From positions 1-64,000 of the forward strand of contig WGMU01000087.1 of assembly GCA_016124895.1 (NCBI GenBank): 64,000 nucleotides of DNA, written 5' to 3'. The stretch is from a bacterium. Lineage in GTDB: Bacteria; Planctomycetota; Planctomycetia; Planctomycetales; Planctomycetaceae. Under the pieces are notes generated by a model. It saw only the letters and a list, made by a program, of their open reading frames with translations, made no database searches and had not been told where the DNA came from. The position numbers and the translations under genes were made by a program. Shown here one piece after another: positions 61,001 through 64,000 of this stretch; within the stretch, counting starts at the first letter, position 1, and each line of letters starts with the position of its first letter.

Positions 61001-64000
61001 GTGCGCCGGAATTGTTTCCGGCATCGACAGCGGGGCTGTCCGGCAGCAGGGCGTGAGTGGCTGGTATGACAGGCTCGACGGGCGCCACGAGCGGTCCCGG
61101 CTCAGTGACGGGCGTCATCTGCTCCGAGTCGTCAGGTACCGTATTGTTCTGCAGCGGTCCAAGCCGCGGGTCGACGAGTTGGTAAACCTCGCCGGTCCCC
61201 GGAGTATATGGGCCACTCCCGAATGAGTTTTCGAGTTCGAAAGTGCTGGCATCGAGTACGGTGACCGTAAAGACGCCATTGGCTGCCTCGTTGCCCATGA
61301 CGCCGGAGACGCGGACGAGGTCGCCTGTCACCAATCCGTGACCTGCCGCCGTGATCACAATCGGAAACGCGTTCGTCGCGTCGCTGATCAGCACGGATGT
61401 TTCGCCGCCAACGATGTCTCCATTGGTTCCGTTGCTGAAACCCGTCGCAACGCCAATGTCACCGATCAGGTTATTTCCAGTATTGCCACTGGTCGCAAAA
61501 TTCCCCTGGACGTCCGCCCCCTCGCTGGCTGTGTTGCCAGCAATGATCGAGTTCTTCACTTCGACGGCAGGCGTTCCGAGCGACTCGTCCAGTTGAACAC
61601 CGCCGCCCGATCCGTACGCAGTGTTTAGAGTCAGTGTCGAATTCAGAACCGACACCATTGTGCTGCCACCGAACACAAAGAGACCGCCTCCTTGATCTCC
61701 GGCGAGGTTTCCAGACAGTGTTGAGTTCGTCACAGCAACCGTCCCGCTGGCGTAGATCGCGCCGCCACTCATACCGGCAGTGTTGGACTCAAAGGTGGTT
61801 GCCGTCACATTCGCGGTCTGGTCAGTGGCAATCGCGCCGCCGCCGGTCGACACCTGATTGTATATAAAAATGGAACCATCAACGGTCAGCGTAGCTCCGG
61901 TTCCCGAACTGTCGATGGCAGCACCAAAGCTGGCCGGCCCGAAGGCCCCGTTGCCCTGGAACCGAGTCGACTCGATCATCAGTTGGCCGGACGTATTCTG
62001 GATGCCGCCACCATTACCGGAACTGGCGGAGTTCCCAATGATTTCCGAATCGACGATGGAAACGGTTTCATCGAAGATCTGCAGTCCACCGCCGGAGCCG
62101 ACAGCGCTGTTGTAACTGATTCGAGAGCTGGCGATCGAAACAGTATGAGGCATCGCACCGCCGCGTTCGATCCGCAGGCCGCCAGCGTCATCGGTGGTCG
62201 TGGTGTTTTCGGAAATCTCGCTGTCGATCAGTGTAAAATCGCTATTAGAGACGAAGACGCCACCAACCGTGCCCGCTGAATTGCTGCGGATCAGGCTGCC
62301 GGCGATGGACAGCGTGTCTGACGAGTTGAAGATGGCGCCGGCAAAGTCCGCCGAATTGTGTTCAATCAGCGAGTCCGTAATGATGAGCGAAGCGAGGCCG
62401 CTGGAATCAGAAATGGCGCCGCCGGATACGTCTGCGACGTTGTCACGCAGTGTGACGCGTGTCAGCTCCAGATGAGCGCCTGCCATGCGGATTCCGCCTC
62501 CGCTGTCGCCTGCAGCCCAGCCATTGATGATCGACACATCACGCAGATCGACGTTGGCCCCGAGCTGCAGATCCAGCAGGCGGTCCTGTGCGACTCCATC
62601 CAGGGTGGTGACTCCCGAACCGGCTCCGAGGATTGTCAGTCGGTTTGTCGTTGTAATATCCAGATCGCCGCTTGCAGCCGAGTCTTCACCTTGCCCGTAC
62701 AAATCCAGCGAATATTCACCAGCGGGCAGGACGATGGTGATGTCGCCAGCGCTGGCGTTCGCTTCCTGAATCGCCGCACGCAGAGACGTATTCCCTGACG
62801 CATCCCGCGCCATACCGTCGCCAGGGTTCGTGTCCACCGTGTCGTCAGTCGTATTGACGAAGAACCCGGTAAAGCCGGCCTCAAACGCACCGATATCAAC
62901 CTGCCCGGCTGAACCTGGAGCCTGTGAATTAAGCTGCCGTGTTGCGCCACGCTGGTCCGTTTCGGACGCCAGCTGGTCATTGCCGGCATCCAGTGCAGGG
63001 CTCCCGGGCTGCAGGGCCATTGTCCGCGTCAAACCACCGTTTGACTGCAGCGGTCCGAGTTGAGGACTCAGAGTGTTGCCGGCTGTGCCTGCCCGATCAC
63101 TGTTGATGCCGTCAATAAATCCGTAGCCGCCCAGCCCGATCAGGTTAGAGCCAGCAGAGTGGAACGATGAATCTGAAAAGACATCCGGATCACTCGCAGT
63201 TGCTGTATTTGCAGCGATGATCGTATTCGCGACCGTGGTCGAGGCAGCACCGATCGAAGCAATTCCGCCAGCCTGACCGGCATCGTTCCCGGCGATCGTG
63301 GCGTTCGTCAGTGACAGCGTTCCTCCCGTATTTAAGAGACCGCCGCCGAGGCCCAATGCCGTATTCGCAGCAATTGTCGAGTTGTCGATCGTGGCCGAGC
63401 CGGATGTCAGGCGGAGGCCGGCCGCATCCATCGTGGCGACGTTCTCTGCAATCGTCGACTGTGAAATCGTCAAGGTGGCGTCGGCACTGTCGATGCCTGC
63501 ACCGCGGGCGGCCTGATTATTAGAAATCTCACTGAAGCTGATTTCGACATCCGGCGATGCGAATCCCATCGTCGCGTCCTGCACCGCAATGCCACCGCCG
63601 GAACTGACAGCAAAATTGTCAGTGACGCCGGACGCGATGATCGACAACGAACCGGCCTCTGCGGCCACGCCTCCGCCGATCGTGCCGGCCGTGTTTGACG
63701 AAATGCTTGTCCGGACCAGGCTGGTCGTCCCTTGTGAGCCCACTCCACCGGCTCGCCCCACGGCCGTGTTAAACGCAATGGTGGAATTAACGGCGTTCAG
63801 CGTTCCGTACAGGTCGACGCCAACACCACCGGCATCGTTCATCGCGGTGTTTCCATTGACGAATGAGTCAATCAGTTCCGCTGTTCCCGTGACGCCCACT
63901 CCACCACTGTCGTTTCCGGCCACATTACCCGCAATCGTCGACTGAACGATACGACCGTCGCCCATGGCCACGCCGCCGCCGTTGTCAGTCGCGGTATTAT
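43017..64000 (-). CDS. Giant multidomain extracellular protein, 5' end beyond window
   Basis: One unbroken frame of more than 6,990 codons. The ATG at 63971 is not the start: the frame stays open to the window edge and continues the beta-helix repeat (N-x-A-T-D-N-G-G-G-V-A). Order from the N-terminal side: parallel beta-helix repeats with a CSLREA-type linker (61.4-64.0 kb); four SdrD-like B-domains, each leading a run of FG-GAP/VCBS repeats (54.4-60.9 kb); a PPC-like domain (about 55.8-56.25 kb); cadherin-like/tandem-95 repeats (49.9-54.4 kb); RTX nonapeptides (49.0-49.2 kb); another SdrD-like domain (47.7-48.1 kb); nine Calx-beta domains (44.3-47.7 kb); and an unanchored Asn/Gln/Pro-rich C-terminus. 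Likely a Ca-binding adhesin or surface-layer protein. No protease, sortase, PEP-CTERM or dockerin signal is seen. Confidence 0.92.
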   Translation of the reverse strand, partial: NTATDNGGGVAMGDGRIVQSTIAGNVAGNDSGGVGVTGTAELIDSFVNGNTAMNDAGGVGVDLYGTLNAVNSTIAFNTAVGRAGGVGSQGTTSLVRTSISSNTAGTIGGGVAAEAGSLSIIASGVTDNFAVSSGGGIAVQDATMGFASPDVEISFSEISNNQAARGAGIDSADATLTISQSTIAENVATMDAAGLRLTSGSATIDNSTIAANTALGLGGGLLNTGGTLSLTNATIAGNDAGQAGGIASIGAASTTVANTIIAANTATASDPDVFSDSSFHSAGSNLIGLGGYGFIDGINSDRAGTAGNTLSPQLGPLQSNGGLTRTMALQPGSPALDAGNDQLASETDQRGATRQLNSQAPGSAGQVDIGAFEAGFTGFFVNTTDDTVDTNPGDGMARDASGNTSLRAAIQEANASAGDITIVLPAGEYSLDLYGQGEDSAASGDLDITTTNRLTILGAGSGVTTLDGVAQDRLLDLQLGANVDLRDVSIINGWAAGDSGGGIRMAGAHLELTRVTLRDNVADVSGGAISDSSGLASLIITDSLIEHNSADFAGAIFNSSDTLSIAGSLIRSNSAGTVGGVFVSNSDFTLIDSEISENTTTTDDAGGLRIERGGAMPHTVSIASSRISYNSAVGSGGGLQIFDETVSIVDSEIIGNSASSGNGGGIQNTSGQLMIESTRFQGNGAFGPASFGAAIDSSGTGATLTVDGSIFIYNQVSTGGGAIATDQTANVTATTFESNTAGMSGGAIYASGTVAVTNSTLSGNLAGDQGGGLFVFGGSTMVSVLNSTLTLNTAYGSGGGVQLDESLGTPAVEVKNSIIAGNTASEGADVQGNFATSGNTGNNLIGDIGVATGFSNGTNGDIVGGETSVLISDATNAFPIVITAAGHGLVTGDLVRVSGVMGNEAANGVFTVTVLDASTFELENSFGSGPYTPGTGEVYQLVDPRLGPLQNNTVPDDSEQMTPVTEPGPLVAPVEPVIPATHALLPDSPAVDAGNNSGAPTVDQRGISRPIDGNNDAMATVDVGAVELFHTTVSGVVFDDTNGNGILDPGEFEQYGVTVYFDTNRNGRFDSGEPNTVSGFGEQTAGAYTLTLVPPGQGTVDLIPSEHSRRTTTPSLALGDPQAISSAPGAGHRGSVSGDFNNDGNPDLAVALSGAGSVRVLTNDSTGQFTAMDYVTGGLATNDVVAGDINGDGLLDLISLNFLSGSVTILLNDASQPGRFLPQSPITFGGATLTGIASGDVNSDGFSDVVLADAGNNVLHVLVGDAFGGLSPLTSIAVPGSVSTGLVIADFDDDGHPDLATLDQSANAVIVAFNEGSGIFSTQQIGLADQPQSLVADDLNRDGLVDLAVSQTSSTGTQILRGVGNRSFTATQLLPGLAGPDLQSSDLNGDGLPELILAREFISLVTIYENQGASGYFLPGTPIPASIDVPVAEEPQSLAVGDFTGDGRGDLTVSGDLMDTVQLVPGLAHSSVAVATTGVPVTGINLGVQQLASISGTIFSDANRDGFQQSVSVNFFDDFSSGSPDFNWQNEQGDWQVSNGAYVAGTPSNNPPTYNSLPFSLTNFEAELDINNVSDGGLWIRSDLTTHSGVLLVTGGGGTGQTGLYWHIVTNGTAGAVLNPVSGLFSPGDNIHLRVVAQGDTYSVYLNGSATPATTLTDSNYYGNQFALYSNSAQAFDNISVMSLEASDSGLSGIDVYLDLNGNGRRDNYEPVTTTTGDDPATPGIDESGQYHFDDVVPGDYLVTEILPPGYSQTSPSGLSFFLRGLPSTGDAAAATELVDVDHDGILDLAVTRAPIGASGSLEIYRGDGHGGFVFIDSVTVGQGAYHLTAGDIDGNGNVDFVVTNSTDGTVSVLEFENGLLQDRTPAAVIPSLPGPASVRLVDLNGDSLPDLVVSNMAPLPGSRESVVYFPNQSTGAGSFAFGTRVDIGSDAPVVAFDLADLDLDGDLDLVTGEQTGQTSSPVRAYRNDAGSFTEAGMFDTGLDPLSLRIADFDRNGRPDIAVALPGSGGEVDVYLSHGDFSWSFGNSMLTGMNPTQMVVSDFNRDGYLDLAVTDESNGGQIAIFTNDAYGYFNSAGSFAAGPSPNGLSSSDIDGDGVPDLVVAGLVDGQNNVHILLNRPGSQQVSVSEYGAAGFVDFGITAQATLQGRKFLDRNGDGLFNGADEPLAGFTIFADLNNNGMLDPGEPSTVSGPDGVYVLAGIEAAQNVSIREVIPAGWTQTLPRTSSAISTDFLPVGDDPERVAVGDLDGDGDLDTVTVNRGTDTVSVLLFDSVAGEFVRRDFSTGGSGASDVALGDLDGDGLPDIVVSHSTVGSVSVLLNDGNGSFGMPVVVLTGEAQRVIIADFTNDTIPDVAISESSGVRILENDGNGGLSSVQMVATGVLPVGIVAADFNGDGVVDLASADSGSSQVSISLNNAGTLQAAVGVPVTSTPSGLAAGDVDGDGDMDLLVATDGPAQLLVNDGTGSFAAQALNNLYGTDVVLGDINGDGHLDAATRLDYAITFFIGNGAGTFTQSYLYESSTPLGGIAVADVDNDGRPDLAFTRQLDGGGYGDSTVGFLLNGTGSYTVNLPAGATVEDIIHLQSVDHLGFSLASDPDVSNAAGGDISTSVPHLSLPTIGAGVYEFYSFTVTNAGDKGYFDIDFGNSSTDAFDSVLYLYDADGNLLATNDDGDGDPGSSGEGSFTLDSLVEYMFPAAGIYVLGVASFSNVPLAGINGISHGPVPVGSDYTLHISLENHPLGTGVPMSPAPDDVFSGRFDFGNVPTSGNISGIKFNDLNENGLQDVGEPGLGGFTIFADLNLDGLLDVGEPSTVTAANGSWTLSNLGSLREYTIREVQQPGFIQTAPADLQFATVELSSSTPLGVAVADVNNDLRDDLIVTDEVNNQVLVYLQQTDGSYATPTAYGVGSEPLKVQAADLDKDGNIDLVIVNTLSNNVSVLLGTGSGSFVTAVNYAVQTSPEDFVLADFDNDTFLDIVTTNSDSDSLSILINDGNGAFGSANNQFVGTGTAPAGIAAGFINGDSNLDVVVTTPGQNILRVFFGTGGVGFTGPDTILLTPGSDAESVLLADLNGDSLLDVALSNFGNGTISVLLGNGSASHFGQETVYPVSTTPGTIVSGDFNGDQKPDLAVVHEDVDQFSLLLGNGDGSFQTATSYNTGAAPGSLAAADLDGDGLTDLVVTATDEGPGTIELIHSVVNGHVVQLDAGQNVTGLLFGNTALNNPPVITVPATQNTNEDNSVVFSASNSNQISISDPDAGTGELEVQLTVSNGALTLGSTAGLTFLGASSDLVSSSVKIANGTGGGPTLENYDFLGSSVANIGDLDGDGVTDLAVGADGTGGTNSGAVYVLFMNADGTIKSSTQIASGMNGGPALGSGVRFGSAVTNLGDLDGDGVTDLAVGANRAGTNKGVVYVLFLNADGTVKNSTEIASSTNGGPALSNGDLFGSSVANVGDLNGDGVVDLAVGARSLGGPGAVHVLFLNADGTVKSSTKIASGMSGGPTLGSYDSFGSAVANVGDLDGDGLTDLAVGAYGDDTGGGMNSRRGAVYVLFLNADGTVKGSTKIASGTNGGPTLSDGDLFGTSAAGVGDLNGDGVPDLAVGAKRDRTGGGPASYVGAVHVLLLNADGTVKSSTKIASGTSGGPTLVGDNYFGSSVTAVGDLNGDGVTDLAVGASYDSTGDIYNGGGKGGAVHVLFLNKTGTGSDLRFRGSQADVNAALDGLSYSPNAEFNGSDSLSISVSDLGNSGAGGPNSVTDSVAINVAAVNDAPTITVPGDQTITEDSQLAFSSAGGNEIVVSDVDAGTQAVSVSLLVANGTLSLSQTTGLTFDVGDGTSDASMQFTGTLTDINAALDGLQYLPNLNFNGSDSLSIAASDHGNTGSGGNMLASNAVTITVNAVNDGPVISTPPSQFVDEDSTLAFSMAGGNLISISDVDAGNALLELQLTVSDGVLTLSGTAGLTFSVGDGTNDSSMTFQGSAASINAALESLTYSPGLDFNGASSLTLLINDLGNTGSGGAKTDGAAVTIVVNAVNDAPVIQFPGGTLSYTEGDGQRVIDQSMTAVVTDVDSADFNGGSLTVTIAAGGNPAEDVVAIRDQGAGIGQIGLSGSNVLFEGTTIGTFAGGTDGNPLVISFMDTTANAASVTSLLQNITYENLNSDNPTVGDRTVLFSLADGDGGTAGVSATVSVAGINDSPQILELAGDLLSYDEGDGAVVIDQNIPALFADVDSPDLNTGTLTVSFVSGGVNAEDVLSIRNQGSGTGQVGVVDSDISFGGLLIGSFVGGSNGDSLVITLNGSATPAAATALLQNITYENIDNDTPTSGLRTIRFSGTDGDGGTTNNADITVEVRALNDVPIVVVPGPQSVMQDSVLTINGITVSDADAGSANVMATLAVSNGVLTVNSSAIGGVPSARITGNGTATVTLLGTVSEISATFGAGVTYLNAMGFSGFDSLTVTVNDLTNTGDGPPAGQTASQTVDINVTTNLSPVLSGIEGAPLTFTENDAPLPVTQALTVSDSDSPLLSGATVAISANYQSGQDVLTVDTTGTEISLVGFDTLSGVLTLAGNDSSAAYQQVLRTVRYQNTSELPTTATRIVSFSVTDGFSSSPAATRSINVVSVPDAPVFDGGQPVSVTIDENRSDVMPIFTVAVSDVDSNANDLTYAITAGNTGNAFAISSGGEITINNPAAIDFETTPTFTLTVQATDETLNSATQTFTINLNDLPEIFVISPAVFVAGRVTLVRDGGLLRAVDDSGEDLVPPVAVANVLSIDVTGRDNASDELRVDFSGGVPLPAGVINYDGGTGTGSDSLSLVDGAAVLVSHSFTDEHSGSVRVDGFTIAYTGLEPIVDNLNAADRVFAFGDGDDSIQLLDDGTAGNGIARLQSASSETVDFRVPSSSLTIVTGDGNNTVSLLTVDSQYSVPQTIVQGGAGQDLLDTSAFARDGQPVASGTRLLGSGGSDTLIGGNGNDSLDGGTGNDELFGGAGTNTLNGGAGDDLLTHLLFQGTDQAQGSTGNDTLILQFDVRFGATAQAATYAFTSAENGTITGQALELGETVSDSLSFTGINEIRDGFGAAQTRVDYSSLTSALTLNLMQTGSQTFPDETRLVSPGLTSLILQMVPGHLEVLGSTASDQFSVVSLPAGFDAGLTFDGRAGNDAFFIAAGLPAGGLDGDLDVTAESIQLNGDIDAGSNTIRLNGSVTFTDPTTLTASLVDFVQSVQLATGNPLAVNGAIDVGGAQLQLIDSLQPTPGDAKLILNNDGTDPVSGMFAGLPEGAVVTATIPANNGGGTRKFILSYTGGDGNDIVLLPTSSLSGIVWDDLNKDGIRQIGESGEPGIAGVTVRARLALTSQILATATTASDGTYVLSGLPAADVVVEFDPPVGDRFTLRDVGTDDTVDSDAFRLTGRTNAISLQTGDQISSVDAGLAPVLVSILDPQPINEGQSGDVTMLTFEIQLDGRSPRPVTVTAQAFAGNNGQSFATATLGTDFQQFTGGSVAVTFQPGQTSQFVSLPVLGDGTIEPDEAFEVRLSNAVNGTINDSVALAVIRNDDFQTRTVELVPNPTVTERNFPDRPNLEYQVRLLGAPSNQDILVSYQTAPGTAPIGVVEATPGTSATSPDADYLSASGTVRILAGQTSAIIRVSVLGDNNIEPNEVVPLRLTGVSSLAGIPVQLGAVTSTLGTIINDDVAMPTVSIGDAQVVEKNEPFLPTMKFPVTLDGPSTQTVSIQFSSVILQGTGTATAYVDYTPRFNGVLSIPAGQVNGFIEIPVFGDQDIEPDEVMAVEILSVTNGLIGESLGVGTIINDDFATPQVGFSGNVSVNEGRRNEFRQMQFQVSLNGPAATDVTVVVSTVNPGTSTGSLTATPAMLATGGSVTPTGGDFLSFSQRKVVIPRGQTSATVAVDIVGDEMPESDEQLRLRIDRVEGNVTLDPARTQATGTILNDDRPSAVVTVDPETTVRETDDPKTSVAEFTVRLDTVANETVTVGYRTIDVSGMGLATPGVDFVPVGATPGTEGTIVFAPGEIEKKIRIVVIGDRLQEDPEDFFIELTSVRGENDAGRAVDSSTGLIINPAATLDPFQSQAKATILDNDNGQATVSIQSTASVLEPDAPAVSPVTLTVSLDSALDHDVVVAWSTRSSSLPGDATLDVDYQSVAAGTVTIPAGRTSATVSVGIIGDNLQEGDEQFLVMLDSVISGAADISRTDQQGQVTIVDNDFERPVVQISDAEVIEGDPGDDVDLVFTIQLAGPVPDRQVSVELETDRLADEISGLALTDGDNRDVFATRRILYFDPNVTTQEFRVRVVPDNRFEADELVFVRLFNADGVDLADGANQAVGRILNDDSPVPTLSIASAMMLEGDTPGQNVLEFEVTLDADPQQSGGQTVTVDYSTLDFTALAGSDYQPVSGTLTFSGTTRTQTIQVPIIGDTVDERTEEFVVQLSSPVNATLDPAAFQGSGVIENDDSPAIQLRIDAVTQREGSDGTTDFVFTVTRVGQPTSNVTVDYSTQAGTALAGLDFVSQSGRLTFTPGGVATQQITVKVVGDSLPEDETKSFFVSLANPTGATVDPATPQGTGTILDDDVRVFREDADQELMRIARQIQDLIDQVGNNPGNQELIDLITLLSREVLRQLNLDAGLVFITDPVDFLLTDVSSRTVGYTNSSGEVTEVAKAYYSGDAAVELVVIPGAESGVYGLQLTGVGSGAYRTAATLVTAEGFATTQTTGGVLNGDFELALNLTSTPVANLQNSVFAQLAGAAGNAVAQQLLNNQTNSQLAAAEDARLAFENLLAEFRDSAIIDGRAQPFGGIFGQVLRSVTDFGSQLSRSVADELHELFGDPADELQPRGIRNPANAENNTPPNTLDTFWRSLGRTLLGTPGNLLNLSDFFDLTGSNEEAGEAQNGDAAENGQQQNGQNNGANDGAAAPNNGQAQPNENDQAALMPERYRRLRYWPDGRFAQLDDGKSSPWAQPRQTKPPTQEPARAPGVRSVPQTAVRDAQDTGTASQEGA
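44290..47740 (-). repeat. Nine tandem Calx-beta domains in giant protein
   Basis: Nine units of about 120-130 residues. Each begins with a strand such as V-S-I-G-D-A-Q-V-V-E-K, carries the conserved D/E-Y segment in the middle, and ends V-I-G-D-x-x-x-E-x-D-E followed by G-T-I-x-N/D-D-D. Calx-beta domains bind Ca2+ and are found in adhesins. Units are diverged at the DNA level, so the array is old. Confidence 0.88.
49030..49165 (-). repeat. RTX-type Ca-binding nonapeptide repeats in giant protein
   Basis: About five G-G-x-G-x-D-x-U-x units, seen as GGSGGSDTLIGGNGNDSLDG and further GGTGNDELFGGAG. They form Ca2+-dependent beta-rolls and usually mark type I secreted proteins. Here they are internal, about 2,000 residues from the C-terminus, so they are not the usual C-terminal secretion signal. 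Confidence 0.85.
52910..54150 (-). repeat. Six integrin-type FG-GAP blades nested in a cadherin-like repeat
   Basis: Six units of about 60-68 residues with the pattern F-G-S-S-V-x-x-V-G-D-L-D/N-G-D-G-V-x-D-L-A-V-G-A followed by G-A-V-H-V-L-F-L-N-A-D-G-T-V-K-S-S-T-K-I-A. DNA identity between units is visibly higher than elsewhere in the protein. They are inserted between G-L-T-F-L and S-D-L-R-F-R-G-S, segments that adjoin in the neighbouring cadherin-like repeats. Confidence 0.85.
54420..60890 (-). repeat. Four SdrD-like domain plus FG-GAP modules in giant protein
   Basis: Each module starts with a Cna/SdrD B-like unit (for example F-D-D-T-N-G-N-G-I-L-D-P-G-E ... Y-F-D-T-N-R-N-G-R-F-D-S-G-E-P). 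These are at about 60.70-60.89, 58.74-59.52, 57.33-57.57 and 55.48-55.71 kb. Each is followed by several FG-GAP/VCBS units with D-x-N/D-G-D-G-x-x-D-L. The modules are homologous but diverged. A PPC-like domain lies before the last one. Confidence 0.82.
61400..64000 (-). repeat. Right-handed parallel beta-helix repeats in giant protein
   Basis: Repeating strands with patterns such as I-x-x-S-x-I-S-x-N-x-A-x-G-x-G-G-G-V, typical of Pmp-like and pectate-lyase-like beta-helices. Two helical blocks are each closed by D-A-G-N-D/N and D-Q-R-G segments (about 62.94-63.02 and 60.96-61.04 kb). A CSLREA-type segment, T-S-L-R-A-A-I-Q-E-A-N-A, lies between them at about 62.75-62.80 kb. The array continues past the right edge. 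Confidence 0.85.

Noticed and set aside
63969-63971. ATG as start of the giant protein
   Set aside because: The frame remains open to the window edge and the residues before this Met continue the same beta-helix repeat, so it is an internal Met.
1-64000. General low sequence quality as the cause of the frameshifts
   Set aside because: A frame of nearly 7,000 codons and all other long genes are intact, so widespread indel errors are unlikely. Local errors at the two homopolymers in the IS remain possible.

Overview
The window looks like a chromosomal segment of a planctomycete (Planctomycetota, probably Planctomycetaceae-like). The basis is gene content: a Cys-rich YTV-repeat protein, GxxExxY and DUF1501/DUF1549-DUF1553 genes, secreted Tat-dependent oxidoreductases, DUF1080 and FG-GAP proteins, leucine-rich-repeat and FHA proteins, a tetrahydromethanopterin (H4MPT) C1 gene (mch), and a giant multidomain surface-type protein. 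No tRNA, rRNA or CRISPR array was seen. No species name can be supported from the sequence alone.

Layout. 1-9.8 kb: end of a YTV protein, an LRR protein, an FHA protein, an excisionase-HTH/EIIA fusion, a TIM-barrel sugar isomerase-like protein, a DUF3500 protein, a secreted low-complexity protein, and a coupled pair (alpha/alpha-toroid protein plus NPCBM protein). 10-15.8 kb: a Tat-exported Gfo/Idh/MocA oxidoreductase, a decayed copy of a small membrane protein, a repeat-rich stretch carrying a DUF1579 gene and a four-helix membrane protein, two GNATs, and a secreted five-bladed-propeller-like protein. 15.9-22.3 kb: a PPC-domain protein, a GxxExxY protein between two palindromic elements, and the classic DUF1501 plus DUF1549/DUF1553 pair. 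22.5-25.9 kb: mch, an ATP-grasp ligase, and a decayed ISAs1-family element at the ligase's 3' end. 25.9-32.6 kb: an accessory-looking block with an S8 protease, an M6 protease, a probably frameshifted secreted protein, a divergent small secreted protein, and long non-coding spacers. 32.6-42.9 kb: an SSS symporter overlapping a 77-residue membrane protein, an FG-GAP/DUF1080 protein, a sialidase-like protein with a stop in its signal peptide, a Tat-exported conserved protein, and a TPR/M48 protease. 43.0-64.0 kb: one open frame of more than 6,990 codons running off the right edge.

How parts fit. Much of the window encodes secreted or envelope proteins plausibly acting on polysaccharides and glycoconjugates. 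mch and the ATP-grasp ligase fit the H4MPT-dependent C1 pathway of planctomycetes. The two proteases share an unassigned C-terminal module and probably form one transcription unit. The giant protein combines beta-helix, SdrD-like, FG-GAP, cadherin-like, RTX and Calx-beta modules. Two of its domains appear to be inserted inside other domains, and the long frame is unbroken, so the few frameshifts elsewhere are more likely real decay than generally poor sequence.

Most unusual items: the nested domain insertions in the giant protein; the SSS-linked small membrane protein with a second copy that keeps an apparent scrap of the transporter tail; the shared C-terminal domain of the S8/M6 pair; and several long perfect or near-perfect palindromes between genes.
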